This document shows, piece after piece, positions 1-10,206 of a stretch of DNA of 64,000 nucleotides (its first letter is position 1; every line of letters begins with the position of its first letter). Made by a program: the position numbers and the translations under genes. Source of the stretch: Candidatus Gastranaerophilales bacterium (lineage in GTDB: Bacteria; Cyanobacteriota; Vampirovibrionia; Gastranaerophilales; Gastranaerophilaceae); the NCBI GenBank assembly GCA_944323695.1, contig CALUTI010000001.1, forward strand, positions 1 to 64,000, read 5' to 3'. A model generated the notes under the pieces. The model saw nothing but the letters and a program-made list of their open reading frames with translations, made no database searches and was not told the DNA's origin.

Positions 1-73
1 GAAGGGAAATATGTCTTTGAGACCATAGCGGAGCCGAAGGTGAGAGCGTCGTCGAAAAGACATATTCCCCTTC
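1..73 (-). repeat. Palindromic element with conserved core, copy A
   Basis: The first and last 18-19 bases are inverted repeats of each other with one mismatch (GAAGGG at 1-6, CCCTTC at 68-73). They enclose a core at about 20-53 that, on the minus strand, reads ACGACGCTCTCACCTTCGG and then CTCCGCTAT. The same core occurs at 46639-46680 and 53440-53480, each time enclosed by quite different but self-complementary arms. The element sits just downstream of a poly-G leader and is open in the frame that one added G would select. It may extend beyond the window edge. Confidence 0.7.
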
Positions 74-166
74 TGGCGTTCTCAAAACCCTTGCTACATC
101 TACCTAGGAGAGATGCCCCCCCCCGTTTCTGAAAAATTTTATTAACTCCATTTGCTTTCTCCTTTT
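74..166 (-). promoter_or_regulatory. Poly-G (G9) leader cassette, copy 1; its gene lies off the window
   Basis: On the minus strand a Shine-Dalgarno (AAAGGAGAAAGC) precedes an ATG at 151, followed by nine codons ending in Asn and nine G (116-124). In the G9 state the frame stops within four codons of the tract (TAG). With ten G the frame continues through Ala-Ser-Leu-Leu-Gly-Arg-Cys-Ser-Lys-Gly and through the palindromic element to position 1, so a coding region may continue outside the window. The architecture matches three other copies in the window, two of which lead into prepilin-like genes. Confidence 0.65.
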
Positions 167-186
167 TGTAAAGAATAACATAAATT

Positions 187-2475
187 TTAATCCACATCAA
201 CAGGTTCTCGCAGAATTTTTTCGATTGCTTCGCGCGCTGTGAAAACAAGAGATTCCGGAACGTTATCTATGGTCGTAAACTGTCTTAATACGTCAACAGT
301 ACGTTTAAATGCTCTTACAATATCGCCTTCGCCCATATCAATTTGTTCGGTTATTGTTTCCCATTCAGCACCTTCTACCCACAATTCAATTAACGAGCTG
401 AAATAAGGATTTATATACATAGGCGACTCAACCATGTATCTGTTTTGAACTTTTTCGATTTTACGTCTGATGTTTCTAATTAAATTCAAGGTTTTTCTGA
501 CAGTTTGAGAGAAAGGCAGATAAGGGATATCGATCCGCAAATCTTCTGTTGTAACCGCACAGATAACAGCCGCAAGCTGAGATGGTGTCAGCCCATCCAA
601 AACATTTGAAAAAATTATTTCCGCAATATACAACTCATTTTCTGATCTGATTTGAGATGTTGTAACCCCTCGTGAGGTCGGATAATCGTCTGTAAGATAT
701 CCAAAGTCCATCAAAACACTTCTGTGCGCCAAAAATTTATTCCAATAAATATCGCGCTGGCGTTCCATTTCCTTTTCAAGTTTAGCCTGACGGACATCAA
801 TTCTTGCAAGCACTTCAAGATTTTTGGCATGTTTTTTGTAACGGTTGCAATTATCGCAAGGGTATGAATGAAGCTGTTCCAAAAGCAGCCTGTTACTGTC
901 ACGAAATGCAATAACCTCATCTGACAGCGGACGTTTTTTAGCCTGCTCCTGCTTGCATATTTTTTTATAAGTAAGCCTGTTTTGAACATATAAATGACGC
1001 ATTTTGTCGTATTTAAGAAATTCTTCGTCGGAAATCTTATGCGGGCACACAAAAGTTCTTTCGGCTCTTTCTTTTTCATTAATTTCAAATTGTTTCAATA
1101 AAGGCTGCATTCTTGAGCCGGCGGAATAGTAGCCGAAACTTTTCAAAATAAGCTCTTTTGATTCTTCAAGACTAAATCTTTGAAGCAAATTCAAAACCAT
1201 GGAATAACTTGGAGAAAAACGGCTTTCAAGAGGATTAGCATCACTCAAAACAAGCTCTGCTACTTCTTCCGGCGACTGAAAAGGCGTCCCGACAATTGTA
1301 ACATACCCTATTTCATCCATTCCGCGGCGTCCCGCACGTCCTGACATTTGCAAAAACTCGCTTGCCGTAAGCATTCTGTGTCCGCTATCCGTTCTTTTAC
1401 TCGTAGAGCTGATGACAGTTGATCTTGCCGGCATATTAATCCCTGCAGCAAGTGTTTCCGTTGCAAAAACAACCTTTATCAACCCTTTTTGAAATAATTT
1501 TTCAACTAAATTTTTCCAAGCAGGCAAAAGTCCGGCATGATGAGAGGCAACCCCCTGCATTAAATATTCTATATGTTTATTTCCGTAAAGATGCGGGTTT
1601 TCCGCAATATATTCATCCACAAACTGTCTTATCTGCGCCTGCTCGCCCGGGGTTACAAGCCCTAATGATGCACATTTTTCCATTTGTTCATCACATTTCT
1701 TACGTGAGAAAGTAAAATAAATTGCAGGCAGCATATCCTGATTTGCAAGATTTCTGATAACATCTTTTACGGGTGATTTTTGTTTATTTTTGCCGTGCTT
1801 GCCCCAGGCATGCTTTTCAGGCTTAATCTTTTTATTCAACTGACCGCTCGGCGTTAAAAGCGGCAGAAGTTTATTCGGCTGCGAGCTGTCAAAATAGTAA
1901 AACCTCAAAGGCACAGGGCGAAAATCCGTATCAACAAGCTCGGTTTTTGAATGTACCGTATTAATCCAATTTGTCAATTCATCAGCATTTGCAACCGTTG
2001 CGGATAATGCGATTATTTGAACATTTGTCGGGCAGTAAATTATACTTTCTTCCCAAACAGTACCGCGCTGTTCATCATTCATATAGTGAACTTCATCAAG
2101 GACAACATATTTTACGTCCTTCAAATTATCGGCAACAGCACCGAAATTTGTGCCGTAAAGCATATTACGAAAAACTTCCGTTGTCATAACTACAATTTGT
2201 CCGCTTCTGTTGATTGAAGTGTCACCAGTCAAAAGCCCGACATTTTCCTGACCGTATTTTTGACCGAAATCGTAATATTTTTGATTGGAAAGAGCTTTTA
2301 ACGGTGTGGTGTAGAATATTCTTTTGCCGTTTTCCAGTGCGCGGTGGATAGCGTGCTCTGCTATGACAGTTTTTCCGGCACCTGTAGGGGCACAGACCAC
2401 AACACTTTTGCCTTCATCTATATAATTACAGGCCTCTTTTTGAAAATCATCCAGCTCAAACGGAAATTCGTACAT
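187..2475 (-). CDS. Ski2/Mtr4-like DEAD/DEAH-box RNA helicase with DSHCT-type C-terminus
   Basis: 762 residues. The sequence shows the superfamily 2 helicase motifs: APTGAGKT (about 29-36), a DEVH box (127-130), SAT (158-160), ATETLAAGINMPARS, and QMSGRAGRRG near residue 385. The C-terminal third resembles the DSHCT domain of Ski2/Mtr4-type RNA helicases (LTPSQLAAVICAV, then VEGAEWETITEQIDMGEGD). A C-x-x-C pair (CDNC) sits in the middle insert. Cyanobacterial homologues are annotated as DEAD/DEAH RNA helicases thought to act in RNA turnover; the substrate here is not known. The start is an ATG with AAGGAT upstream. The gene diverges from the ABC ATPase gene. Confidence 0.93.
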   Translation of the reverse strand: MYEFPFELDDFQKEACNYIDEGKSVVVCAPTGAGKTVIAEHAIHRALENGKRIFYTTPLKALSNQKYYDFGQKYGQENVGLLTGDTSINRSGQIVVMTTEVFRNMLYGTNFGAVADNLKDVKYVVLDEVHYMNDEQRGTVWEESIIYCPTNVQIIALSATVANADELTNWINTVHSKTELVDTDFRPVPLRFYYFDSSQPNKLLPLLTPSGQLNKKIKPEKHAWGKHGKNKQKSPVKDVIRNLANQDMLPAIYFTFSRKKCDEQMEKCASLGLVTPGEQAQIRQFVDEYIAENPHLYGNKHIEYLMQGVASHHAGLLPAWKNLVEKLFQKGLIKVVFATETLAAGINMPARSTVISSTSKRTDSGHRMLTASEFLQMSGRAGRRGMDEIGYVTIVGTPFQSPEEVAELVLSDANPLESRFSPSYSMVLNLLQRFSLEESKELILKSFGYYSAGSRMQPLLKQFEINEKERAERTFVCPHKISDEEFLKYDKMRHLYVQNRLTYKKICKQEQAKKRPLSDEVIAFRDSNRLLLEQLHSYPCDNCNRYKKHAKNLEVLARIDVRQAKLEKEMERQRDIYWNKFLAHRSVLMDFGYLTDDYPTSRGVTTSQIRSENELYIAEIIFSNVLDGLTPSQLAAVICAVTTEDLRIDIPYLPFSQTVRKTLNLIRNIRRKIEKVQNRYMVESPMYINPYFSSLIELWVEGAEWETITEQIDMGEGDIVRAFKRTVDVLRQFTTIDNVPESLVFTAREAIEKILREPVDVD

Positions 2476-2625
2476 AATAACTATCCTTAAAAATTATTAT
2501 GCCACAAATTTAGCGCTTTGTAAAATTATTAACACATCACACAAAACGCTTATCCTGAATTTTTAACATAAATTTTAAAGGCCATCTTAATCTTCCAACT
2601 GATTGCAATAAATCAACAAATAATA

Positions 2626-2631
2626 TAAAAT
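2626..2631 (+). promoter_or_regulatory. -10 box for a probable leaderless ABC ATPase mRNA
   Basis: TAAAAT (within TATAAAAT) lies 7 nt before the ATG at 2639, and no Shine-Dalgarno is present. This matches the window-wide pattern of a -10 box 6-7 nt from the start codon. Confidence 0.45.
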
Positions 2632-2638
2632 TATCAAT

Positions 2639-3598
2639 ATGACATTAATTGAGATTAAAAATCTGACTGTAGAATATAAAACAAAGCGCGGAATATTAGG
2701 CACGCCGGAAATAATACATGCCGTAAATAATCTTTCGCTTGATATTAAAAAAGGTGAAATTTTGGCAGTAGCCGGTGAATCAGGATGCGGCAAATCCACG
2801 CTCGCCAAAGCCATAATGCTTCTTGAACCTGCCTGCAAAGGTGAAATAATTTTCGAAGGAGAAAATGTTCTACAGATGAAAAATCCTGAGCTGAAAGCTT
2901 TCAGAAAAAAGGTTCAGATGATTTTCCAAAACCCATACGCCAGCTTGAACCCGAAAATGAAAATTTTTGATACTCTTGCAGAACCTTTAAAAATTAATAC
3001 GGATTTCACAAATGACGAAATAAAAAAAATAGTGGTTGATACAGCCTGCAAAGTTGGCCTTGATGAAGAGTGCCTTAACCTTTACCCGCATGAATTTTCA
3101 GGAGGGCAAAGACAAAGGATTGCAATAGCCCGCGCACTTGTGCTAAGCCCGGAATTTATACTTGCAGATGAGCCTGTGAGCGCGCTTGATGTGAGTATTC
3201 AGGCACAAATCATAAACCTTTTGCAGGGGCTGAAAGACGATTACGACCTGACATTTTTATTTATTTCACACGATTTGAGCGTGATTAAATACTTATCCGA
3301 CAGGGTTGCAATTATGTATCTTGGAGAAATAGTAGAACTCGGTAAAACTGATGAAATATTTTTTACCCCTGCGCACCCGTACACAAAAGCATTGTTAAGC
3401 TCCGTACCGCAGATTACAAAAACCGGCGAAGAAAAGATTATACTTGAAGGGGATCTGCCCTCTCCGTCAGATTTGCCTAAGGGATGCAAATTCCACACGC
3501 GCTGCCCATACTGTATGCCTGTCTGCCGTGAAAAAATGCCTGACAAAACTCAAATTACCGATACACATTATGTAAAATGTTTTCTGTATAATTCATGA
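2639..3598 (+). CDS. Peptide/nickel-type ABC transporter ATP-binding protein (OppF/DppF family)
   Basis: 319 residues, the usual OppF/DppF length. It has Walker A GESGCGKST (46-54), the ABC signature SGGQRQR (about 154-160), Walker B followed by DEPVSALD, and a switch His in ISHDLSV. After the ATPase core comes the oligopeptide-transporter C-terminal region, beginning HPYTKALL and carrying C-x5-C-x2-C-x3-C cysteines as in this subfamily. It would energise import of oligopeptides or a similar substrate. No permease, binding protein or OppD partner is adjacent, so it must work with components encoded elsewhere. The smpB promoter lies in its last codons. Confidence 0.92.
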   Translation: MTLIEIKNLTVEYKTKRGILGTPEIIHAVNNLSLDIKKGEILAVAGESGCGKSTLAKAIMLLEPACKGEIIFEGENVLQMKNPELKAFRKKVQMIFQNPYASLNPKMKIFDTLAEPLKINTDFTNDEIKKIVVDTACKVGLDEECLNLYPHEFSGGQRQRIAIARALVLSPEFILADEPVSALDVSIQAQIINLLQGLKDDYDLTFLFISHDLSVIKYLSDRVAIMYLGEIVELGKTDEIFFTPAHPYTKALLSSVPQITKTGEEKIILEGDLPSPSDLPKGCKFHTRCPYCMPVCREKMPDKTQITDTHYVKCFLYNS

Positions 3599-3604
3599 TA
3601 TAAT
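3599..3604 (+). promoter_or_regulatory. Extended -10 box of leaderless smpB
   Basis: TGATATAAT, with TATAAT at 3599-3604, ends exactly 6 nt before the smpB ATG at 3611. No Shine-Dalgarno is visible, so transcription probably starts on or next to the start codon. Confidence 0.6.
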
Positions 3605-3610
3605 CATTTT

Positions 3611-4063
3611 ATGGAAAGAAAAGTTGTCACAACAAACAGAAAAGCATTTCACGACTACACAATTTTTGAAAAATATGTAGCCGGAATTGTTTTGACCGGA
3701 ACCGAAATTAAATCCATACGCAACAATGCAATAAATCTAAAAGACAGTTTTTGCAAGATTGAAGATAACGAGGTATTTTTATACAAATGCCACATATCGC
3801 CTTATGAACAGGGTAACCGCTACAACAAAGAGCCTGAAAGAACCAGAAAACTTCTGCTTACTAAAAAAGAAATCCTGAAACTTCAAAGCAAAGTTAAAAA
3901 AGAAAATTACACAATTGTACCTTTGGAAGTATTTTTTCAAGGCAGCCTTGCAAAAGTTGAGATAGGGCTTGCAAAAGGTAAAAAACTTCACGACAAACGT
4001 GATGATTTAGCCAAAAAAGACCAAAAAAGAGAAATTGAACGCGCATCCAAAATTAAATACTAA
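3611..4063 (+). CDS. smpB: SsrA-binding protein SmpB
   Basis: 150 residues, the family's normal size. SmpB binds tmRNA and brings it to stalled ribosomes for trans-translation. Recognisable features are TNRKAFHDYTI near the N-terminus, GTEIKSIRNN, the segment around ISPYEQGNRYNKEP, GLAKGKKLHDKR, and a basic C-terminal tail (KKDQKREIERA) that is known to enter the empty mRNA channel. It starts 12 bp after the ABC ATPase but has its own -10 box and no Shine-Dalgarno, so it is likely leaderless. Confidence 0.97.
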   Translation: MERKVVTTNRKAFHDYTIFEKYVAGIVLTGTEIKSIRNNAINLKDSFCKIEDNEVFLYKCHISPYEQGNRYNKEPERTRKLLLTKKEILKLQSKVKKENYTIVPLEVFFQGSLAKVEIGLAKGKKLHDKRDDLAKKDQKREIERASKIKY

Positions 4064-4074
4064 AACGAGGGATT

Positions 4075-5010
4075 ATGAAAGTAGTTATTTTAGGAAAAGG
4101 TGAAATGCTCGCAAACCTTATGGAGGGAGTTAACGACTCCGGCTTTGAGCTTTCGGCAGTATTCAGGCATGAACGGACAACAATGTCAAAGTTTAAGCTG
4201 TTTTTGCTTGATTTTTTCAAGAGTTCTCCTGAAGTAACCATGATTAAAGAGCGCAAAATCAAAGAGATTAAGTGTAAAACCGCGAATAGTGAAGAATTTA
4301 AGCGTGAAATTATAAAACTTAATGCAGATATAATTCTTGTCGGGACATGGCGGGAAAAATTAAAAAAAGAAATAATAGATATGCCAACTATTGCCGCAAT
4401 AAACGTTCACCCGTCGCTTCTGCCCAAATACAGAGGCCCAAACCCGTATATCCAGACAATTTTGCACGGGGAAACTCAATCAGGCGTCACATTTCACCTG
4501 ATGACACCTGAATTAGATAAGGGGCCTATACTTGCACAGCAAAAAGTTGACATACTACCTTGTGACACAGCCAAAGAATTAAAAGAAAAAACTGTTTTTC
4601 AGGCTCGGCTTTTGGCTTGTGAAGTTTTAAAAAGACTTAATGCAGGAATAATCCAGCCTTTAGAACAAAATGAGGCCGATGCCAGCTATTTCCCGAATAT
4701 TTCTGGGAATGAAAAAATGCTCGATTTTGAGAACCAAACCTCTGTAGAAATCTTGAACACAATTCGCGCTCTCCATCCTTATTTGCCAACATACATAACT
4801 TACGGCAGCAAATTTTTTATTGTTAATCCTTACAAGACAAGAATTTTGGATAAGGCAGGAAAACCGGGGCAAATTATAGCCAAATGTGCCAAAACACGTT
4901 CGCTTACCATTTGTGCAAAAGACGGAAAAGCAATTAAAATAAGCGGTTTAAAGCTTTACAAACTCACACCGCTCACAAAATTATTTATTAAATATTTTAT
5001 AAAATTTTAA
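4075..5010 (+). CDS. Methionyl-tRNA formyltransferase-like protein (Fmt family)
   Basis: 311 residues, close to Fmt. The N-terminal formyl-transferase fold is indicated by the catalytic Asn-His and loop NVHPSLLPKYRGPNPY (about 105-120) and the later Asp in PELDKGPIL. The C-terminal part, beginning SVEILNTIRALHPYLP, resembles the Fmt substrate-binding domain. The loop reads RGPNPY rather than the RGAAPI usual in Fmt, so a different N-formyltransferase (sugar nucleotide or other amine) is possible. It is preceded by AACGAGGG, a usable ribosome site. It converges with serS, 1 bp apart. Confidence 0.75.
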   Translation: MKVVILGKGEMLANLMEGVNDSGFELSAVFRHERTTMSKFKLFLLDFFKSSPEVTMIKERKIKEIKCKTANSEEFKREIIKLNADIILVGTWREKLKKEIIDMPTIAAINVHPSLLPKYRGPNPYIQTILHGETQSGVTFHLMTPELDKGPILAQQKVDILPCDTAKELKEKTVFQARLLACEVLKRLNAGIIQPLEQNEADASYFPNISGNEKMLDFENQTSVEILNTIRALHPYLPTYITYGSKFFIVNPYKTRILDKAGKPGQIIAKCAKTRSLTICAKDGKAIKISGLKLYKLTPLTKLFIKYFIKF

Positions 5011-5011
5011 C

Positions 5012-6280
<1,269 letters not shown>

Positions 6281-6413
6281 CTAAAACCTCTTTCTTACTA
6301 CAGGATTATTCTAGTTTAAATAAAAGTTATAATCAAGAGAAAATTATCAAAAACTCAATCTAAAGATTGATAGACATTTACAAAAAAATACAGATAATAT
6401 AACATGAAGGGAT

Positions 6414-6743
6414 ATGTTTATGTTCAAAAAACTTGCGGAAAAATTAAGAGACTACAATACAAAAAGCAACGCAGCACCTGCGACACTACCGTTCGGGGAT
6501 GCATTTGTCACGCCTAAAAATGAATTTTTGAAAAACATGAGCAAAAAAGCTGTTGAGCTTTATGAAAAACAGACGGATATAAACAATTTTTCAAAACTTG
6601 TGCTCTCAAACCCTGAAAACAAATCCCACAACGATATGGTGAAAAAGCTCTTTGACGAAGGTGTGGCAGATCCGTTTGTTGATGAAAAACTTGCTAACCT
6701 TGCAAATAATCAAAAATTTCTTCGTGATTTAGGATTGTTATAA
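6414..6743 (+). CDS. Conserved-looking small protein of unknown function
   Basis: 109 residues, not recognised. It has a basic N-terminus (MFMFKKLAEKLRDYN) and predicted helices, without signal peptide, membrane segment or cysteines. GAAGGGAT lies very close to the first ATG and about 9 nt before a second ATG at 6420, so the true start could be 6420. Its last 6 bp overlap the convergent isocitrate dehydrogenase gene. It is separated from serS by a divergent intergenic region. Confidence 0.7.
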   Translation: MFMFKKLAEKLRDYNTKSNAAPATLPFGDAFVTPKNEFLKNMSKKAVELYEKQTDINNFSKLVLSNPENKSHNDMVKKLFDEGVADPFVDEKLANLANNQKFLRDLGLL

Positions 6744-7730
6744 ATTTTCTATAATCTTTTCCGTGAACTCTGTCGTTGTTGCATTTCCGCCTAAATCAAC
6801 AGTTTTAACATCTTGAGAAAGCGTTTTAAATAAGGCACACTCAATTTTTTCAGCGTATGAATTTTCACCGATATATTTAAGCATCTCAACAGCAGACAAC
6901 AAAAGAGCAGTCGGATTAGCTTTATTTTGCCCTTTTATATCAGGAGCAGAGCCGTGAACCGGTTCAAAAACAGCGCAATTTTCACCAATATTAGCGCCCT
7001 GTGCAACACCAAGCCCGCCGATAAGCCCTGCAGTCAAATCAGACACAATATCGCCGTATAAATTAGGTAATACAAGCACATCAAACCTTGAAGGATCCTG
7101 CACAAGTTGCATACATAAATTATCCACAAGAATTTCGCGTTTTTTAATCTGCGGGTAATTTTCGGCAATTTTTCGGTAACTTTCCAAAAACAAACCGTCA
7201 GACATTTTCATAATATTTGCTTTTGTTACAACACAAACCTCATGTCTGTTGTTTTTAACCGCATAATCAAATGCGAATTTACAAATTCTCTCTGAAGCCT
7301 TACGGGTAATAATTTTAATGCTTTCAGCAGTATCTTTATCTGCCATTCTCTCAATGCCTGCATATAAATCCTCTGTATTTTCACGTACAACAACCAGATT
7401 AACATTTTCAAAACGTGTTTTAACATTCGGAAGATTTTTGCACGGTCTTAAATTTGCATACAAATCCAAATCTTTCCTTAACTGCACATTAACAGAGCGG
7501 AACCCTTTGCCTATAGGAGTTGTAACAGGAGCTTTTAAAGCAACTTTATTTTTTCTGACAGACTCTAAAATTCTTTCCGGTAAAGGCACCCCCTCAACAG
7601 CTGCAACATCAGCACCTGCTGTTTGAATATCCCAATTAATTTCAAGACCGCTTGCTTTGATAATTTTTATTACGGAATCTGATATTTCAGGGCCTATTCC
7701 GTCACCGTTTATTAAAGTTATTGTATGCAT
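6738..7730 (-). CDS. NAD-type isocitrate dehydrogenase (isocitrate/isopropylmalate dehydrogenase family)
   Basis: 330 residues. The N-terminus NGDGIGPEI and the substrate segment FRSVNVQLRKDLDLYANLRPCKN are those of the beta-decarboxylating dehydrogenases, and the latter is typical of NAD-dependent isocitrate dehydrogenase. VRENTEDLYAGIE, DNLCMQLVQDP, NLYGDIVSDL and the cofactor loop GSAPDIKGQNKANPTA follow in order. It should convert isocitrate to 2-oxoglutarate. Isopropylmalate or homoisocitrate as substrate is less likely but not excluded. No leu genes are nearby. AAAGGAGAG precedes the ATG. Confidence 0.88.
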   Translation of the reverse strand: MHTITLINGDGIGPEISDSVIKIIKASGLEINWDIQTAGADVAAVEGVPLPERILESVRKNKVALKAPVTTPIGKGFRSVNVQLRKDLDLYANLRPCKNLPNVKTRFENVNLVVVRENTEDLYAGIERMADKDTAESIKIITRKASERICKFAFDYAVKNNRHEVCVVTKANIMKMSDGLFLESYRKIAENYPQIKKREILVDNLCMQLVQDPSRFDVLVLPNLYGDIVSDLTAGLIGGLGVAQGANIGENCAVFEPVHGSAPDIKGQNKANPTALLLSAVEMLKYIGENSYAEKIECALFKTLSQDVKTVDLGGNATTTEFTEKIIENL

Positions 7731-7865
7731 TTAAACTCTCCTTTGTAATAATCATATAATAAAAAAATATTAATAAATGTTAAGAAAAATTTTACAGATA
7801 GGCAATTAGGAATTTAACAATTTTTTTATATAGATAAGGTAAGGTTATGTAAAGGTAGGTCAATT

Positions 7866-8636
7866 ATGGGAATAGCAAGTATTGCCAAAACAGGGCTGAA
7901 TTATGCCGGAAGGCTGATTTTTGATGACAGGTTTGCCACAGAAATAACCAAAAGCATCAAAAACCAACGGCAGATTTTAAAAGCATCGGGGGAAAATTCT
8001 TTTACAGAATTTCACAAGCAAATAAAAGATGCTTTTATAGGTGCAGAAAAAGTAACCGGAGATAAAAAGATTTTCCAAAGCTTAAAAGATTCCTTAAAAG
8101 GTTACAAAACAGATGTTTCCGCATTATGGAAAAGCGATAAAAAGCTCTTATCTAAATTAGGCGGGACATTGAAAGGTCTTGGGAAAAGAGCACCATTAAT
8201 CGGTACGGCACTAATGGTAGTATTTGAATTGCCCAATATCTTCAAAGCCACAAAAGAGGGCGGATTAGTCAATGGCGCACTGGAAGTAGGCAAAAGTGGT
8301 GTAAGAATTGCCGCAGGTATTGCAGGCGGAGCTATAGGTACCGCAATTTTAGGACCGCTCGGAAGTATCCCAGGCTTCATTATAGGTGATCTGCTCGGAA
8401 AACTGGTTGTTGGGAAAAGCTATTCAGAGAAAAAAGCAGCCGAGCAGGAAAAAATAGCTCAGGCAATAAATACATCAAATCAGGCATTTAATACTGCTAT
8501 AACTAATATGCTGCCGCAAATGACAATGTCACCGCAGGAACTTATGCTTCTTCAGCAAATGCTTTATGGCAATAATAGCAATTTTCCATATTATGCAATT
8601 AGCAACCAGCAAAATAAATTAAATGTAACAGGATAA
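7866..8636 (+). CDS. Gly-zipper protein of unknown function (paralogue of the next gene)
   Basis: 256 residues. The N-terminal 90 residues are charged and helical. Around residues 115-185 a hydrophobic region rich in Gly and Ala (GIAGGAIGTAILGPLGSIPG) looks like a glycine zipper or membrane-inserting hairpin. The C-terminus is Gln/Asn/Met-rich. The segment from FELPNIFKATKEGG to VVGKSYSEKKAAEQEKIAQ aligns by eye with AEAPNVVKTYKELG to VVGKDELEIAQEEQ of the downstream gene. No signal peptide is seen. AGGTAGG precedes the ATG. A terminator follows. The function is unknown; a pore-forming or surface role would be speculation. Confidence 0.75.
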   Translation: MGIASIAKTGLNYAGRLIFDDRFATEITKSIKNQRQILKASGENSFTEFHKQIKDAFIGAEKVTGDKKIFQSLKDSLKGYKTDVSALWKSDKKLLSKLGGTLKGLGKRAPLIGTALMVVFELPNIFKATKEGGLVNGALEVGKSGVRIAAGIAGGAIGTAILGPLGSIPGFIIGDLLGKLVVGKSYSEKKAAEQEKIAQAINTSNQAFNTAITNMLPQMTMSPQELMLLQQMLYGNNSNFPYYAISNQQNKLNVTG

Positions 8637-8664
8637 AGCCCGATATTTCTCGGGCTTTACATTT
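8637..8664 (+). terminator. Rho-independent terminator
   Basis: AGCCCGA and TCGGGCT form a hairpin with a 6-nt loop, followed by TTTACATTTCTTT, directly after the stop of the first gly-zipper gene. Confidence 0.8.
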
Positions 8665-8724
8665 CTTTACAAAATAAGCAATTTTAACTGAGCAAAAAAC
8701 TTTATATAAATACGGGGAATAAAT

Positions 8725-10173
8725 ATGAGTAATTATATTAACGGAGTAAGCGAAAGGGATCTATACGTATTAAGTGCAGCCGCGACAGGCGCAGCAATTA
8801 ACCGTGCAAGCGATGCAGACGAATTAAAAAGTTATTTGCTGTTTGGCGGCGGTTTAATGGCATTGCCAACGGCTTATAGAGCAGGCAAAGCGCTTGTCTG
8901 GGATCTTCCGAAATGGGGATACAATAATTACGGCAACTATAAACCCGCATTACAAAAAGTATACAATAACACAATAGGGCAAACAAATATATTTGCAGCA
9001 AATAGAGCACCATTAAAAGGCAAATTCTGGGATACTGTAAATAATAATTACCTTAAAAGTGAGCTTAAAAAAGTACAAGTTTCTGCGTTTCAGGATGCTA
9101 AAAAGGCTGAAATATATAAAGATGTTACCAAATTAACAAATGAGGCAAAAAACTTGCAAGGAAAAGAGCTTGCTGCAAAATTAGATGAAATTAAAATTGC
9201 ACAAACAAAAGCTAAAATTGCAGAAAATAATGCAAAAGCAGCAGGTGAAATCACAAAAAGCACAACAGTCGGCAAAGCTGCCTCATGGGTTAAAACAAAA
9301 ACAGGCGTAAGAGCCATTGAAAATAAAGTTTTGAAAGGTACTATAAGCAGCAATAAAGCAATTAAAGTAATTTCAAAAGGTGCAAAAGCAGGCGGCGCAA
9401 TGGCTGTTATCTCAGCTGTAGCAGAGGCTCCAAATGTAGTAAAAACATATAAAGAACTCGGAGCTAAAAAGGGTACAAAACAATTAGGTAAATCTGCCGT
9501 AAAAGTTGCAGCTGACACAGCAGGTTTTGCAATTGGGGCAAAAGTTGGCGGAATTGCAGGTGCCAAAATAGGTGCAACAATCGGTACATGTATCGGCGGA
9601 CCTATAGGAACTGCAGTTGGAGGTGCTGTCGGAGCAATAATCGGTATTGCAGGCGGTCTTTTAGGCAGCTGGCTTGCAGGAAAAGCCGCAAGAGCAGTCG
9701 TTGGAAAAGATGAGCTTGAAATAGCTCAGGAAGAACAGACAAAAAAACTTGCAGAAGCTGCAAAAGAGAATCCGGAACTTCAGGCAGAACTTGCAATTAA
9801 CGCAAGTGAAAATCTTCAGGCAGGTAATGTAGCCTCCGAAAAAGATGCTCAAGATATTGCCAAAAGCATTGAAAAAGTTACCGCTTCTCTCAACAACACA
9901 CCGAATAATTTACAAACAATTGGCACCCCTGCAGGAAACAAAACAAACACTCCGCAGCTCACAGGTTCATATACAGCTGATGCAGGGCTGAATGCACTGT
10001 TTGCTCTTGCACAGGGGAAATTTAATTACGGATATAATTCATTTAATCCGTTTAATAATCAATTTATGATGCCATATATGTCCACCCCGTTTATGGGTAA
10101 CACAATGTTCAATCCTTTTATGAATAATTTTTATAATCCGTTTATGATGAATTATGGCAACCTCGCAGCATAA
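8725..10173 (+). CDS. Gly-zipper protein of unknown function, larger paralogue
   Basis: 482 residues. A Lys/Ala-rich region (about 100-200, TKLTNEAKNLQGKELAAKLD) is probably a coiled coil. It is followed by a long glycine-zipper stretch (about 260-325: GAKVGGIAGAKIGATIGTC, GGPIGTAVGGAVGAIIG). The C-terminal 60 residues are Phe/Met/Asn/Pro-rich, with repeats of NPFMNN-like units. The middle matches the upstream 256-residue paralogue. No family is recognised. The start is an ATG with GGGGAA upstream. A strong hairpin terminator follows. The tandem arrangement suggests duplication with divergence of the ends. Confidence 0.78.
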   Translation: MSNYINGVSERDLYVLSAAATGAAINRASDADELKSYLLFGGGLMALPTAYRAGKALVWDLPKWGYNNYGNYKPALQKVYNNTIGQTNIFAANRAPLKGKFWDTVNNNYLKSELKKVQVSAFQDAKKAEIYKDVTKLTNEAKNLQGKELAAKLDEIKIAQTKAKIAENNAKAAGEITKSTTVGKAASWVKTKTGVRAIENKVLKGTISSNKAIKVISKGAKAGGAMAVISAVAEAPNVVKTYKELGAKKGTKQLGKSAVKVAADTAGFAIGAKVGGIAGAKIGATIGTCIGGPIGTAVGGAVGAIIGIAGGLLGSWLAGKAARAVVGKDELEIAQEEQTKKLAEAAKENPELQAELAINASENLQAGNVASEKDAQDIAKSIEKVTASLNNTPNNLQTIGTPAGNKTNTPQLTGSYTADAGLNALFALAQGKFNYGYNSFNPFNNQFMMPYMSTPFMGNTMFNPFMNNFYNPFMMNYGNLAA

Positions 10174-10174
10174 A

Positions 10175-10206
10175 TAAAAGACCGGTATAAACCGGTCTTT
10201 TATTTT
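10175..10206. terminator. Bidirectional hairpin terminator
   Basis: AAAGACCGGT, loop ATAA, ACCGGTCTTT, with T-rich sequence on the plus side and A/T-rich sequence on the other. It separates the 482-residue gene from the convergent 57-residue gene. Confidence 0.85.

Noticed and set aside
2587-2838. 83-residue minus-strand frame overlapping the ABC ATPase start
   Set aside because: It is a shadow of the ATPase gene, with no ribosome site and no recognisable protein character.
4075-5010. Straight assignment of the formyltransferase as Fmt
   Set aside because: The active-site loop reads RGPNPY instead of the RGAAPI typical of Fmt, so only a family-level call is made.
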